Source: Pseudomonas sp. ATCC 13867 | GTDB taxonomy: Bacteria; Pseudomonadota; Gammaproteobacteria; Pseudomonadales; Pseudomonadaceae | Length of the DNA: 64,000 bases | Direction: 5' to 3' | NCBI RefSeq assembly: GCF_000349845.1 | Contig: NC_020829.1 | Span: forward strand, 372,001-436,000 | Shown here: piece after piece, positions 28,406 through 36,819 of the stretch | Position numbering within the stretch: the first letter of the stretch is position 1 | Layout: the number at the start of each line of letters is the position of its first letter | Notes under the pieces: model-generated | Databases searched by the model: none | What the model saw: the letters and a program-made list of their open reading frames with translations, nothing else | What the model was told of the DNA's origin: nothing | Made by a program: the position numbers and the translations under genes

Positions 28406-28918
28406 TTACAGCGCGGTGCTGAGAAGCGTGCGCTCGAGGACGAGTGGTGCGGGACCGCGCAATTTTACCCGCTCGTTGGGTGCCAATGACAGGGTTTCGC
28501 CGACGACATCCGGACGAATCGGCAACTCGCGAGCATTCAGGTCCACCAGGCTGACCAGGGTCACGCTGGCCGGGCGACCGTAGTCGAACAGCTCGTTGAG
28601 CGCGGCGCGGATGGTCCGGCCGCTCATCAGTACGTCGTCCACCAGGACCAGGTGCTGGCCATCGATCTCGAAGGGCAGTTCCGACGGACGGACCTGCGGG
28701 TGCAGGCCGCTGCGGGTGAAATCGTCGCGGTAGAAGGACACGTCGAGGATGCCGAGGATCTCGTCGCTGCCCAGCTCCTTGAGCAGTTCCTGGGCGACCC
28801 AGATGCCGCCGGTATGGATGCCGACGAAGCGCGGCGAGTCGATGCCGCGCTGCGCCAGGTAGTTGCGCAGGTCGGTGGCCATGCGGGGGAGGAGTTCGGC
28901 GGGGCTGGGCAGGGTCAT
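28406..28918 (-). CDS. pyrR: Bifunctional pyr regulator / uracil phosphoribosyltransferase PyrR
   Basis: A 170-aa type I phosphoribosyltransferase. The PRPP-binding loop is [17 protein letters not shown] (residues 91-107), with the N-terminal [13 protein letters not shown]. In Bacillus PyrR controls attenuation of the pyr operon; in pseudomonads its regulatory role is less clear. GGAG lies 5-6 bp before the ATG. It heads the pyrR-pyrB-pyrC' operon. I did not find a Bacillus-type anti-antiterminator upstream. Confidence 0.94.
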   Translation of the reverse strand: MTLPSPAELLPRMATDLRNYLAQRGIDSPRFVGIHTGGIWVAQELLKELGSDEILGILDVSFYRDDFTRSGLHPQVRPSELPFEIDGQHLVLVDDVLMSGRTIRAALNELFDYGRPASVTLVSLVDLNARELPIRPDVVGETLSLAPNERVKLRGPAPLVLERTLLSTAL

Positions 28919-29061
28919 GACGTCTCCGGTTCGGTTGGCGAGGCCACCCGGCGCGGGCGGCCATCGGGGCGGACCGCTTCCGCAAGGAGTGGTCCGGCAA
29001 GCTTAGTGGCTTTCGCTCCCCTGGCGCTGCTTCAGGTCAAGGGGCGCTGCGACGCCTGGGG

Positions 29062-29496
29062 TCAGGCAGGGGCGTTGTCGGCCAGCCAGCCCTCCAGCAG
29101 CAGGGCGGCGGCCAGGGCGTCCACCGGGCGCTCGCGGTAACCATCGCGCTGGCCCTGGGCCAGGCGCTCGCCCTTGGCGGCGTAGGTGGTCAGGCGTTCG
29201 TCGTGGGTGTGCACCGGCAGGTTGTAGCGGCCGTGCAGGCGGCGGGCGAATTTCTCGGCGCGCTCGCTCATGTCGCTGGGGCTGCCGTCCATGTTCAGCG
29301 GCAGGCCGACGACGATGGCGTCGGGCTGCCATTCCTTGATCAGGGCTTCCACGCGGCTCCAGTCCGGCACGCCGTTCTGTGCCTTGAGCACGCAGAGTTC
29401 GCGGGCCTGGCCGGTGATGGCCTGGCCGACGGCGACGCCGATCTGCTTGGTGCCGTAGTCGAAGCCCAGGAGCAGGCGCAGGGGCTTGGCACTCAT
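29062..29496 (-). CDS. ruvX: Holliday-junction resolvase-like RNase YqgF/RuvX
   Basis: RNase H-fold protein (144 aa) implicated in 16S rRNA 5'-end maturation in E. coli and related to resolvases. The first acidic residue is D13 in LLGFDYGTKQIGVAVG. GLPLNMDGSPSDMSERA, the THDERLTT motif and the C-terminal VDALAAALLLEGWL carry the other active-site acids. The start ATG overlaps the algH stop (TGATG), which fixes it against the 186-codon frame. About 140 bp separates it from pyrR. Confidence 0.95.
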   Translation of the reverse strand: MSAKPLRLLLGFDYGTKQIGVAVGQAITGQARELCVLKAQNGVPDWSRVEALIKEWQPDAIVVGLPLNMDGSPSDMSERAEKFARRLHGRYNLPVHTHDERLTTYAAKGERLAQGQRDGYRERPVDALAAALLLEGWLADNAPA

Positions 29497-30065
29497 CAGG
29501 CGTGCCCGGCCTGGGCGGTGAGCAGGCTGAGGTTGACCCCCAGGCGCTCGGCAGCCGCCGACAGGCGCTGTTCGGCCGGCACCTCGAAGAGCACCGCCGG
29601 GTCGGCGGGGCAGGTCAGCCACGCGTTGTCGGTGAGTTCCGCTTCCAGCTGGCCGGCTTCCCAGCCCGCGTAGCCGAGGGTGATCAGGTGCTGCGCGGGG
29701 CCGCTGCCGTCTGCGATGGCGAACAGCACGTCCTGGGAGGTGGACAGCGACAGCTCGCCCAACTCCAGGGTGGCCTGGAAGCTGCGCCCGGCGGGGTGCA
29801 GGACGAAGCCGCGGTCGGTCTGCACCGGGCCACCGTTATAGATGGTCATGCCCTGGCAGCGCACCGGCGGCAGTTCGTCCGGGCGCAGTTGTTCGAGCAC
29901 GTCGGCGAGGCTCAGGCCACTGGGGCGGTTGATGATCAGGCCCATGGCACCCTGCTCGTTGTGTTCGACGATATAGGTGACGGTCTGGGCGAAGTTGGGG
30001 TCCGCCATGTGCGGCATGGCGATCAGGAAATGGTGCTTGAGGGAGCTTGCGGCTGTGCTTTTCAT
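29496..30065 (-). CDS. algH: UPF0301 protein AlgH
   Basis: AlgH (189 aa), named for a reported effect on alginate production in P. aeruginosa; its biochemical role is unknown. The family core is LKHHFLIAMPHMADPNFAQTV, GAMGLIINRPSGLSL, YNGGPVQTDRGFVLH and LGYAGWEAGQLEAEL. The start at 30065 gives exactly the family length; the frame continues to 30134 without support. It is coupled to ruvX, a pairing conserved across proteobacteria. Confidence 0.95.
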   Translation of the reverse strand: MKSTAASSLKHHFLIAMPHMADPNFAQTVTYIVEHNEQGAMGLIINRPSGLSLADVLEQLRPDELPPVRCQGMTIYNGGPVQTDRGFVLHPAGRSFQATLELGELSLSTSQDVLFAIADGSGPAQHLITLGYAGWEAGQLEAELTDNAWLTCPADPAVLFEVPAEQRLSAAAERLGVNLSLLTAQAGHA

Positions 30066-30141
30066 GCCAGCTAGTTTCAGGCCTGGCGCGCCAGGGGACA
30101 AGCCTTGAAAACGCCACCGCGTGCCGCCAGGCACGACAGGC

Positions 30142-31035
30142 TCACTGGCTGGACAGGCGGTCGCCGCGCTCGAAGCGCCAGGTGCGGATGATTTCCAGGC
30201 GGTCGATGTCGTTCAGGTCGCCGGAAAAGGGCGCGAACGGCGCGGCCAGGCGCACGATGCGCTGGGCGGCCTGGTCGAGGGTGGCCTGGCCGGAGGACTC
30301 CAGCACCTGCACCTCGTAGAGGGAGCCGTCGCGGTTGATCGACACCAGCAGCCGCAGGCTGCCGTAGATGCGCTGGCGGCGGGCTTCGTCGGGGTAGTTG
30401 AGGTTGCCGATGCGCTCGATCTTCTTGCGCCATTCCTCTTTATACCAGGCGCCCTTGTCGCGCATGGTCGAGGCGGCGCTCAGGCGGTGGATGCGCGGGC
30501 GCTTGGCGTAGGCCTGCTGCTCGCGGGCGAGGTCGGCTTCGAGGCTGGATATCTGTGCGGACAACTGGCTGGAGTCGAACTGCGGCGCGGGCTTGGCGAC
30601 GGTTTCCGCCTTGGGTGTCCGGGGCTTGGCCTGGACCTTGTCCGGGCGCGGGCTGCGGGTGCTGACGGCGGTCTTGGGCGCTTCCGGGCTCTTGGCCTGC
30701 TTCGGCGTGGCCGGCGGCGCGACCTTCTTCACCTCGGTGTCCTGGAACGGCGCCTGCTCGGTGGTCTTGGGGATCGCCTTGTGTTCCAGGGTGCCGCTGC
30801 CCTGCTGGTTCATCTGCGCGAGGTAGTCGGCCTTCTCGGGCGCCTTCTCGCTCTTGAAGCTGGCGAGGGTGATTTCCAGGGTTTTGCTCAGTTGGCTGGG
30901 CATCGGCATGGTGAAGCCCACGCCGAGCAGGATGGCCACGTGCACGATGGCCGCAACGAACAGGGTGAAACCCAGCCGGTCCGCCGGGCGTACGCCGGAG
31001 GACACGGGGAAGTCGGAATGGGTTGCAGCGTTCAT
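30142..31035 (-). CDS. tonB3: TonB-family energy transducer TonB3
   Basis: A 297-aa TonB-like protein: short cytoplasmic tail, one TM anchor (about residues 22-42, LGFTLFVAAIVHVAILLGVGF), a Lys/Pro-rich periplasm-spanning region (about 60-150), a coiled-coil stretch (about 153-180) and a C-terminal TonB domain (YPDEARRQRIYGSLRLLVSI...). In P. aeruginosa tonB3 (PA0406) is required for normal twitching and pilus assembly, which fits the nearby pil-chp genes. No exbB/exbD is adjacent. The gene follows gshB by 56 bp. Confidence 0.9.
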   Translation of the reverse strand: MNAATHSDFPVSSGVRPADRLGFTLFVAAIVHVAILLGVGFTMPMPSQLSKTLEITLASFKSEKAPEKADYLAQMNQQGSGTLEHKAIPKTTEQAPFQDTEVKKVAPPATPKQAKSPEAPKTAVSTRSPRPDKVQAKPRTPKAETVAKPAPQFDSSQLSAQISSLEADLAREQQAYAKRPRIHRLSAASTMRDKGAWYKEEWRKKIERIGNLNYPDEARRQRIYGSLRLLVSINRDGSLYEVQVLESSGQATLDQAAQRIVRLAAPFAPFSGDLNDIDRLEIIRTWRFERGDRLSSQ

Positions 31036-31091
31036 TGCGGGTCGCGTAGGCCAGGGTGGGGCGGAAGTCTGCCGACGAGGCTTATAAAAGT

Positions 31092-32054
31092 CTATGACGC
31101 ACTGCGCGCCTTGAGCTTTTCGTCGATGACCGTCATCAGCCGCTCGCCGATGCGGGTGTCGTAGGCCGCGTCGATCTCGCGGATGCAGGTCGGGCTGGTG
31201 ACGTTGATCTCGGTGAGGTTCTCGCCGATCACGTCCAGGCCGACGAACAGCAGGCCGCGCTTGCGCAGTTCCGGGCCGACCTGGGCGGCGATCCAGCGGT
31301 CGCGTTCGGTCAGCGGCTGGGCCACGCCACGGCCGCCGGCGGCGAGGTTGCCACGGGTCTCGCCTTGCGCCGGGATGCGCGCCAGGCAGTATTCCACCGG
31401 CTCGCCGTCGATCATCAGGATGCGCTTGTCGCCATCCTTGATGGCCGGCAGGTAGCGCTGCGCCATGACCTGCTCCTGGCCGTGGCGGGTCAGGGTCTCG
31501 AGGATCACCGAGAGGTTCGGGTCGCCTTCGCGGTGGCGGAAGATCATCGATCCGCCCATGCCATCCAGGGGTTTGAGAATGATGTCACGATGCTCGGCGG
31601 CGAACTCGCGCAGAATATCGGACCGGCGACTCACCACGGTGGGCGGCGAGCACTGCGGGAAGAGGGTGGCGAAGTACTTCTCGTTGCAGTCGCGCAGGCT
31701 CTGCGGCTTGTTGACCACGAGCGTGCCGGCGCTTTCGGCCTGTTCCAGCAGGTAGGTGGAGTAGACGAACTCGTTGTCGAAGGGCGGGTCCTTGCGCATC
31801 AGGATCACGTCCAGGTCCGACAGCGGCTGGTCGATCTCCGCATCCAGCTCGAACCAGTGGGCTGGGTCGTAGAACACCTTGAGCGGACGCATGCGACCGC
31901 GGGCGAGGTTCTCTTTCTGGTAAAGATCCTGCTGTTCCATATAGAAGAGCTGCCAGCCGCGGGCCTGGGCGGCCAGCAACATGGCCAGCGAGCTGTCCTT
32001 CTTGAAACTGATCTGCGCGATGGGGTCCATCACGATCCCGAGGCGTACGCTCAT
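31092..32054 (-). CDS. gshB: Glutathione synthetase GshB
   Basis: ATP-grasp ligase that joins gamma-glutamylcysteine and glycine (320 aa). The N-terminal domain begins MSVRLGIVMDPIAQI; the ATP-grasp core has ILKPLDGMGGSMIFR, RYLPAIKDGDKRILMI and the metal-binding EINVTSPTCIREID. The ATG at 32054 has GGAGGA upstream, which decides against the 398-codon frame. It is divergent from the pilG operon, sharing a 281-bp control region. Confidence 0.97.
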   Translation of the reverse strand: MSVRLGIVMDPIAQISFKKDSSLAMLLAAQARGWQLFYMEQQDLYQKENLARGRMRPLKVFYDPAHWFELDAEIDQPLSDLDVILMRKDPPFDNEFVYSTYLLEQAESAGTLVVNKPQSLRDCNEKYFATLFPQCSPPTVVSRRSDILREFAAEHRDIILKPLDGMGGSMIFRHREGDPNLSVILETLTRHGQEQVMAQRYLPAIKDGDKRILMIDGEPVEYCLARIPAQGETRGNLAAGGRGVAQPLTERDRWIAAQVGPELRKRGLLFVGLDVIGENLTEINVTSPTCIREIDAAYDTRIGERLMTVIDEKLKARSAS

Positions 32055-32209
32055 GGGATGTCCTCCTGGGGGGAATTCGTCGGCTTGGGGCTGCGACTCG
32101 GGGCCGCGCCGCAAAGGCTGAAAATGGACGCTCAGGGTGGCGCTGGATGTGCGCTCGGTCAAGGAAAAAGCCTGCGCGTTCGGGGTCTTATGGCCTGAAT
32201 TTGCTGGGC

Positions 32210-32252
32210 GTGGTAAAGATTCTGACGATTGTGGTAAAAGGTTCCCACGATT
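32210..32252. repeat. Tandem direct repeat upstream of pilG
   Basis: Two abutting copies of GTGGTAAA-N(3-4)-TTC..ACGATT at 32210-32230 and 32231-32252 (21 and 22 bp). Two-turn spacing suggests cooperative binding of a regulator. The identity of any such protein is unknown. Confidence 0.55.
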
Positions 32253-32269
32253 GGGTCGCAGCCCGACGG

Positions 32270-32285
32270 TGGCAGGGCGCTTGCG
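32270..32285 (+). promoter_or_regulatory. Sigma-54-like motif upstream of pilG
   Basis: TGGCAG-GGCGC-TTGCG has the GG-N10-GC spacing of RpoN promoters and sits 51 bp before the pilG ATG. In GC-rich DNA a chance match is possible. A TATAAA at 32293-32298 could instead serve as a weak sigma-70 -10. Confidence 0.35.
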
Positions 32286-32335
32286 CACTGATATAAAAAG
32301 TGGAAAAACGATTCACCGAGATGGTAAGGGCGAAC

Positions 32336-32743
32336 ATGGAACAGCATTCCGACGGTTTGAAAGTAATGGTGATCGACGACTCCAAGACGATTCGTCGCAC
32401 CGCCGAAACCCTGCTGAAGAAAGTCGGCTGCGATGTCATCACAGCCATCGACGGTTTCGATGCTCTGGCCAAGATTGCCGATACCCATCCCAGCATCATC
32501 TTCGTCGACATCATGATGCCCCGCCTGGATGGTTATCAGACCTGCGCCCTGATCAAGAACAACAGTGCCTTCAAATCCACGCCGGTGATCATGCTGTCCT
32601 CCAAGGACGGCCTGTTCGACAAGGCCAAGGGTCGCATCGTCGGTTCCGACCAGTACCTCACCAAGCCTTTCAGCAAGGAAGAGCTGCTCGGCGCGATCAA
32701 GACCCATGTGCCTGACTTTACCCCGGTGGAGCACGCTTCCTGA
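32336..32743 (+). CDS. pilG: Twitching motility response regulator PilG
   Basis: Single-domain CheY-like regulator of the Pil-Chp system (135 aa). When phosphorylated by ChpA it promotes pilus extension and cAMP production through FimL/CyaB. Acidic pocket D14-D15 (VMVIDDSKT), phospho-acceptor D58 (FVDIMMPRLDGYQ), Thr/Ser in IMLSSKDG and K in YLTKPF are all present. The ATG at 32336 follows AAGGG; the frame is open 12 codons earlier. First gene of pilGHIJK-chpABC. Confidence 0.98.
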   Translation: MEQHSDGLKVMVIDDSKTIRRTAETLLKKVGCDVITAIDGFDALAKIADTHPSIIFVDIMMPRLDGYQTCALIKNNSAFKSTPVIMLSSKDGLFDKAKGRIVGSDQYLTKPFSKEELLGAIKTHVPDFTPVEHAS

Positions 32744-32788
32744 AGTCCGGCCCTGTGCCGCTGACGCCTTTTCCGTATGGGGACCACA

Positions 32789-33154
32789 ATGGCTCGAATT
32801 CTGATTGTTGATGACTCGCCGACCGAGATGTACAAGCTGACCGCGATGCTGGAAAAGCACTCGCACCAGGTACTCAAGGCCGAGAACGGCGCCGACGGCG
32901 TGGCCCTGGCCCGCCAGGAAAAGCCGGACGTCGTCCTGATGGACATCGTCATGCCCGGCCTGAACGGCTTCCAGGCGACCCGCCAGCTGTCCAAGGACCC
33001 GGAAACCAGCGCGATTCCGGTGATCATCGTCACCACCAAGGACCAGGAAACCGACAAGGTCTGGGGCAAGCGCCAGGGTGCGCGCGACTACCTGACCAAG
33101 CCGGTGGACGAAGAAACGCTGCTCAAGACCATCAATGCAGTACTGGCCGGCTGA
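32789..33154 (+). CDS. pilH: Twitching motility response regulator PilH
   Basis: Second CheY-like regulator (121 aa), thought to favour retraction or act as a phosphate sink that counters PilG. D8-D9 (ILIVDDSPTE), phospho-acceptor D52 (LMDIVMPGLNGFQ), IVTTKDQ and YLTKPVDEE are intact. I chose MARILIVDD at 32789 (GGGGA upstream) rather than the frame start at 32777. It lies 45 bp after pilG. Confidence 0.98.
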   Translation: MARILIVDDSPTEMYKLTAMLEKHSHQVLKAENGADGVALARQEKPDVVLMDIVMPGLNGFQATRQLSKDPETSAIPVIIVTTKDQETDKVWGKRQGARDYLTKPVDEETLLKTINAVLAG

Positions 33155-33201
33155 AGCCGGTCCCTCAAAGAACATAATTATTAGAGAAGGCCAGGGCCGG
33201 C

Positions 33202-33738
33202 ATGGCGGAAGTCCAGAGTCCTTTCGAGGTTCTCGTCCAGATCGATCAGCGCTGTCGTCAGTTGGCAGCGGGTCTGCCTGCGCAGCGCGAAGTGGCGCAG
33301 AGCTGGAACGGCATTGGCTTTCGCATGGCCGGGCGCCTGTTCGTGGCACCTATGGGGGAGGTCGGCGAGGTTCTTCACGAGCCGCGCTACACACTGCTGC
33401 CCGGTGTCCGTGACTGGGTGAGGGGGGTCGCCAACGTGCGCGGCCGCCTGTTGCCGATCATGGACCTGTGCGGCTTCCTCGGCGCGGAGCTGTCGCCTCT
33501 GCGCAAACAGCGGCGCGTGCTGGTGGTGGAACACCAGGAAGTCTTTGCCGGCCTCATCGTCGATGAGGTGTTCGGCATGCAGCACTTCCCGGTGGAAACC
33601 TTCAGCGAGCAGCTGCCGCCCCTCGAAGCGGTCCTGCAACCCTTTATTCACGGCGTCTTCAATCGAGAACAGCCCTGGTTGGTGTTCAGCCCGCATGCGC
33701 TGGCGCAGCACCCGGCGTTTCTCGATGTCGCCAGCTAG
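33202..33738 (+). CDS. pilI: CheW-like coupling protein PilI
   Basis: CheW-domain adaptor (178 aa) that links the receptor PilJ to the kinase ChpA in polar arrays. Conserved CheW features: LPGVRDWVRGVANVRGRLLPIMDL, then VLVVEHQEVFAGLIVDEVFGM and the C-terminal NREQPWLVFSP. It sits 47 bp after pilH in the same direction. Compare ChpC, the second CheW-like protein of the cluster. Confidence 0.96.
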   Translation: MAEVQSPFEVLVQIDQRCRQLAAGLPAQREVAQSWNGIGFRMAGRLFVAPMGEVGEVLHEPRYTLLPGVRDWVRGVANVRGRLLPIMDLCGFLGAELSPLRKQRRVLVVEHQEVFAGLIVDEVFGMQHFPVETFSEQLPPLEAVLQPFIHGVFNREQPWLVFSPHALAQHPAFLDVAS

Positions 33739-33820
33739 ATTTTGACCGGTTGGGCCGGCTTGCCGGCCCGTGTTGTGACATGGAAACCGTAATCGTGGTG
33801 GGTCCAGGCGGGGGCCGAAT

Positions 33821-35869
33821 ATGAAAAATATGAAGGCAGGCAGTCTTTTTTCGGGTGCGCGTAGCAGCTCGCTGATCCTCGGGCTCTTCGTAGTCCTGAT
33901 CGTGGCGATCGTCTTGCTGTTCGCCAACTTCGCTTACCTCAACACGCAGGCGGACCACGACAAACAGTACATCGGCCACGCCGGCGAACTGCGCGTGCTG
34001 TCCCAGCGTATCGCCAAGAACGCCACGGAAGCCGCGGCGGGCAAGGGCGAGGCGTTCAAGCTGCTGAAGGAAGCGCGCAACGACTTCGAAAAGCGCTGGA
34101 ACATCCTCACCAAGGGTGACGATAGCACCGGCCTGCCGCCGAGCCCGGCTTCGGTACAACCGCAGATGGCGGAAGTGCAGAAGGACTGGGACACCCTGCG
34201 CAAGAACGCCGACTCCATCCTTGCCAGCGAACAGACCGTACTGTCCCTGCACCAGGTGGCCGCGACGCTGGCCGAAACCATCCCGCAACTGCAGGTGGAG
34301 TACGAAGAGGTCGTCGACATCCTGCTGGAGAACGGCGCCCCGGCCGACCAGGTCGCGGTAGCCCAGCGCCAGTCGCTGCTGGCCGAACGTATCCTCGGCT
34401 CGGTGAACAAGGTGCTCGCCGGTGACGAGAACTCCGTCCAGGCCGCCGACAGCTTCGGCCGTGACGCCAGCCTCTTCGGCCGCGTACTCAAGGGCATGAA
34501 GGAAGGCAACGCGGCGATGAGCATCTCCAAGGTGACCAACGCCGAGGCAGTGGACCGCCTCAACGAGATTGCCGAACTCTTCGAGTTCGTTTCCGGCTCG
34601 GTGGACGAGATCCTCGAGACCTCCCCGGAACTGTTCCAGGTCCGTGAAGCCGCCAACACCATCTTCGGTGGCTCGCAGACCCTGCTGGAGAAAGCCTCCA
34701 GCCTGGCCGACGGCTTCGAGAACCTGGCCGAAGGCCGTGTGTTCAACCAGGTCGCCAGCGCCGCGCTGGGTGTGATCGCCCTGGGCGCGATCATCCTCAT
34801 CGGCCTGGTGATGGTGCGTGAAGCCAAGCGCAGCCTGGCCGAGACCCACGAGAAGAACGAACGCAACCAGGCGGCGATCCTGCGATTGCTCGACGAAATC
34901 GCCGACCTCGCCGACGGTGACCTGACGGTGGCCGCGACCGTGACCGAGGACTTCACCGGTGCGATCGCGGACTCCATCAACTATTCCATCGACCAGCTCC
35001 GCGAGCTGGTGGAAACCATCAACCTGACCGCCGTGCAGGTGGCCGCCGCCGCCCAGGAAACCCAGGCCACCGCCATGCACCTGGCCGAGGCGTCCGAGCA
35101 CCAGGCCCAGGAAATCGCCGGCGCCTCCGCCGCGATCAACGAAATGGCCGTGTCCATCGACCAGGTATCGGCGAACGCCTCCGAGTCCTCGGCGGTGGCG
35201 GAACGTTCCGTGGCCATCGCCAACAAGGGCAACGAAGTGGTGCACAACACCATCACCGGCATGGACAACATCCGCGAGCAGATCCAGGACACCTCCAAGC
35301 GGATCAAGCGCCTGGGTGAATCGTCCCAGGAGATCGGTGACATCGTCAGCCTGATCAACGACATCGCCGACCAGACCAACATCCTCGCCCTGAACGCCGC
35401 GATCCAGGCGTCGATGGCGGGCGACGCGGGCCGTGGCTTCGCCGTGGTAGCGGACGAAGTACAGCGCCTGGCGGAACGCTCCTCGGCGGCGACCAAGCAG
35501 ATCGAGGCGCTGGTGAAGACCATTCAGACCGACACCAACGAGGCGGTGATCTCGATGGAACAGACCACCTCCGAGGTGGTGCGCGGCGCCCGCCTGGCGC
35601 AGGACGCCGGCGTGGCCCTGGAAGAGATCGAGAAGGTATCCAAGACCCTGGCGGCGCTGATCCAGAACATTTCCAACGCCGCCCGTCAGCAGGCGTCCTC
35701 CGCCGGCCACATTTCCAACACCATGAATGTGATCCAGGAGATCACCTCGCAGACCTCCGCCGGTACCACCGCCACCGCGCGCAGCATTGGTAACCTGGCG
35801 AAGATGGCGAGTGAAATGCGTAATTCCGTATCCGGCTTCAAACTGCCGGACATTGCGGAACAGGCCTGA
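33821..35869 (+). CDS. pilJ: Type IV pilus chemoreceptor PilJ
   Basis: Methyl-accepting receptor of the Pil-Chp system (682 aa, the P. aeruginosa length). TM1 is at about residues 17-37. A periplasmic region of two PilJ-type four-helix modules (about 40-300; e.g. [20 protein letters not shown]) senses pilin or surface contact. TM2 is near 307-330, followed by HAMP and a cytoplasmic signalling hairpin centred on [32 protein letters not shown]. The tip has IQASMA where classical receptors have IEAARA, as in other PilJ proteins. The start ATG lacks a strong Shine-Dalgarno. Confidence 0.98.
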   Translation: MKNMKAGSLFSGARSSSLILGLFVVLIVAIVLLFANFAYLNTQADHDKQYIGHAGELRVLSQRIAKNATEAAAGKGEAFKLLKEARNDFEKRWNILTKGDDSTGLPPSPASVQPQMAEVQKDWDTLRKNADSILASEQTVLSLHQVAATLAETIPQLQVEYEEVVDILLENGAPADQVAVAQRQSLLAERILGSVNKVLAGDENSVQAADSFGRDASLFGRVLKGMKEGNAAMSISKVTNAEAVDRLNEIAELFEFVSGSVDEILETSPELFQVREAANTIFGGSQTLLEKASSLADGFENLAEGRVFNQVASAALGVIALGAIILIGLVMVREAKRSLAETHEKNERNQAAILRLLDEIADLADGDLTVAATVTEDFTGAIADSINYSIDQLRELVETINLTAVQVAAAAQETQATAMHLAEASEHQAQEIAGASAAINEMAVSIDQVSANASESSAVAERSVAIANKGNEVVHNTITGMDNIREQIQDTSKRIKRLGESSQEIGDIVSLINDIADQTNILALNAAIQASMAGDAGRGFAVVADEVQRLAERSSAATKQIEALVKTIQTDTNEAVISMEQTTSEVVRGARLAQDAGVALEEIEKVSKTLAALIQNISNAARQQASSAGHISNTMNVIQEITSQTSAGTTATARSIGNLAKMASEMRNSVSGFKLPDIAEQA

Positions 35870-35931
35870 GCAGAGGAGGTGTGCTGCTCTTTGCCGGGTA
35901 GCGCACGACAGTCTTGAGCGAGGGGCGCGAC

Positions 35932-36795
35932 ATGCAGGCAAGTGGCGTCTGGTCGTTGCAGCCGTTGGCCGATATGTCGGCCGCGGAGTTCCGCGACTGG
36001 CAGGCACTGTTGGAAGACCGGACCGGCGTTGTCGTCAACGAACAGCGCCGCGCCTTCCTGCAGACCAGCCTGGGCGCACGCATGCGCGAACTGGGCATCG
36101 CCGACTACGGCAGCTACTACCGGCAGGTCATCGACGGCCCGCGCGGCGCGGTCGAGTGGTCGAACCTGCTGGATCGCCTCACCGTTCAGGAAACCCGTTT
36201 CTTTCGCCACAAGCCCTCCTTCGACCTGCTCGAGCGCTACCTGCACCAGCGCGTCGGGGATGTCGGCGAGAGCCGGCCGCTGGCCTTGTGGAGCGTGGGC
36301 TGTTCCAGTGGCGAGGAGCCATATTCCCTGGGCATGGTCGCCACGCGGGTCCTGGAGGCCGCGGGACGCACACCGCTGTTCGGCGTGACCGGGACCGATA
36401 TCAGCCTCAATGCCCTGAGCCGGGCGCGCGAGGCGGTGTATGCGGCACGCAAGCTGGATGAGTTCGACGCCGCGTTGACCGAACGCTTTTTCCGCGTGCG
36501 GGACGACGGGCGCTATCAGGTGATACCGAGTCTGGCCGAGCGCGTCTGTTGCGCCCGGTTGAATGTGCTGGAACTGGCCCAGGCGCCAATGTCCGGCATG
36601 GATGTGATCTTTTGCCAGAACCTGCTGATCTATTTCCGCCGCTGGCGGCGGCGGGAAATCCTCAATCGCCTGGCCGAGCGGCTGGCGCCAGGGGGACTGC
36701 TGGTGGTCGGCGTCGGCGAGGTGGTGGATTGGCACCATCCGGCCCTCGAACCGGTCGCCGATGAGCGCGTTCTGGCCTTTACCCGGAAGGGATGA
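35932..36795 (+). CDS. pilK: Chemoreceptor methyltransferase PilK (CheR family)
   Basis: SAM-dependent methyltransferase that should methylate PilJ glutamates (287 aa). The N-terminal CheR helical domain (FRDWQALLEDRTGVVV...LGARMRELGIADYGSYY) and the SAM domain (LALWSVGCSSGEEPYSLGMV, TGTDISLNALSRAREAVY, DVIFCQNLLIYFRRWRR) are clear. The ATG at 35932 has AGGGGC upstream; an in-frame TTG at 35914 is an alternative start. The gene lies between pilJ and chpA. Confidence 0.95.
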   Translation: MQASGVWSLQPLADMSAAEFRDWQALLEDRTGVVVNEQRRAFLQTSLGARMRELGIADYGSYYRQVIDGPRGAVEWSNLLDRLTVQETRFFRHKPSFDLLERYLHQRVGDVGESRPLALWSVGCSSGEEPYSLGMVATRVLEAAGRTPLFGVTGTDISLNALSRAREAVYAARKLDEFDAALTERFFRVRDDGRYQVIPSLAERVCCARLNVLELAQAPMSGMDVIFCQNLLIYFRRWRRREILNRLAERLAPGGLLVVGVGEVVDWHHPALEPVADERVLAFTRKG

Positions 36796-36819
36796 CACAG
36801 ACACATGAGTGGAGTGGCT

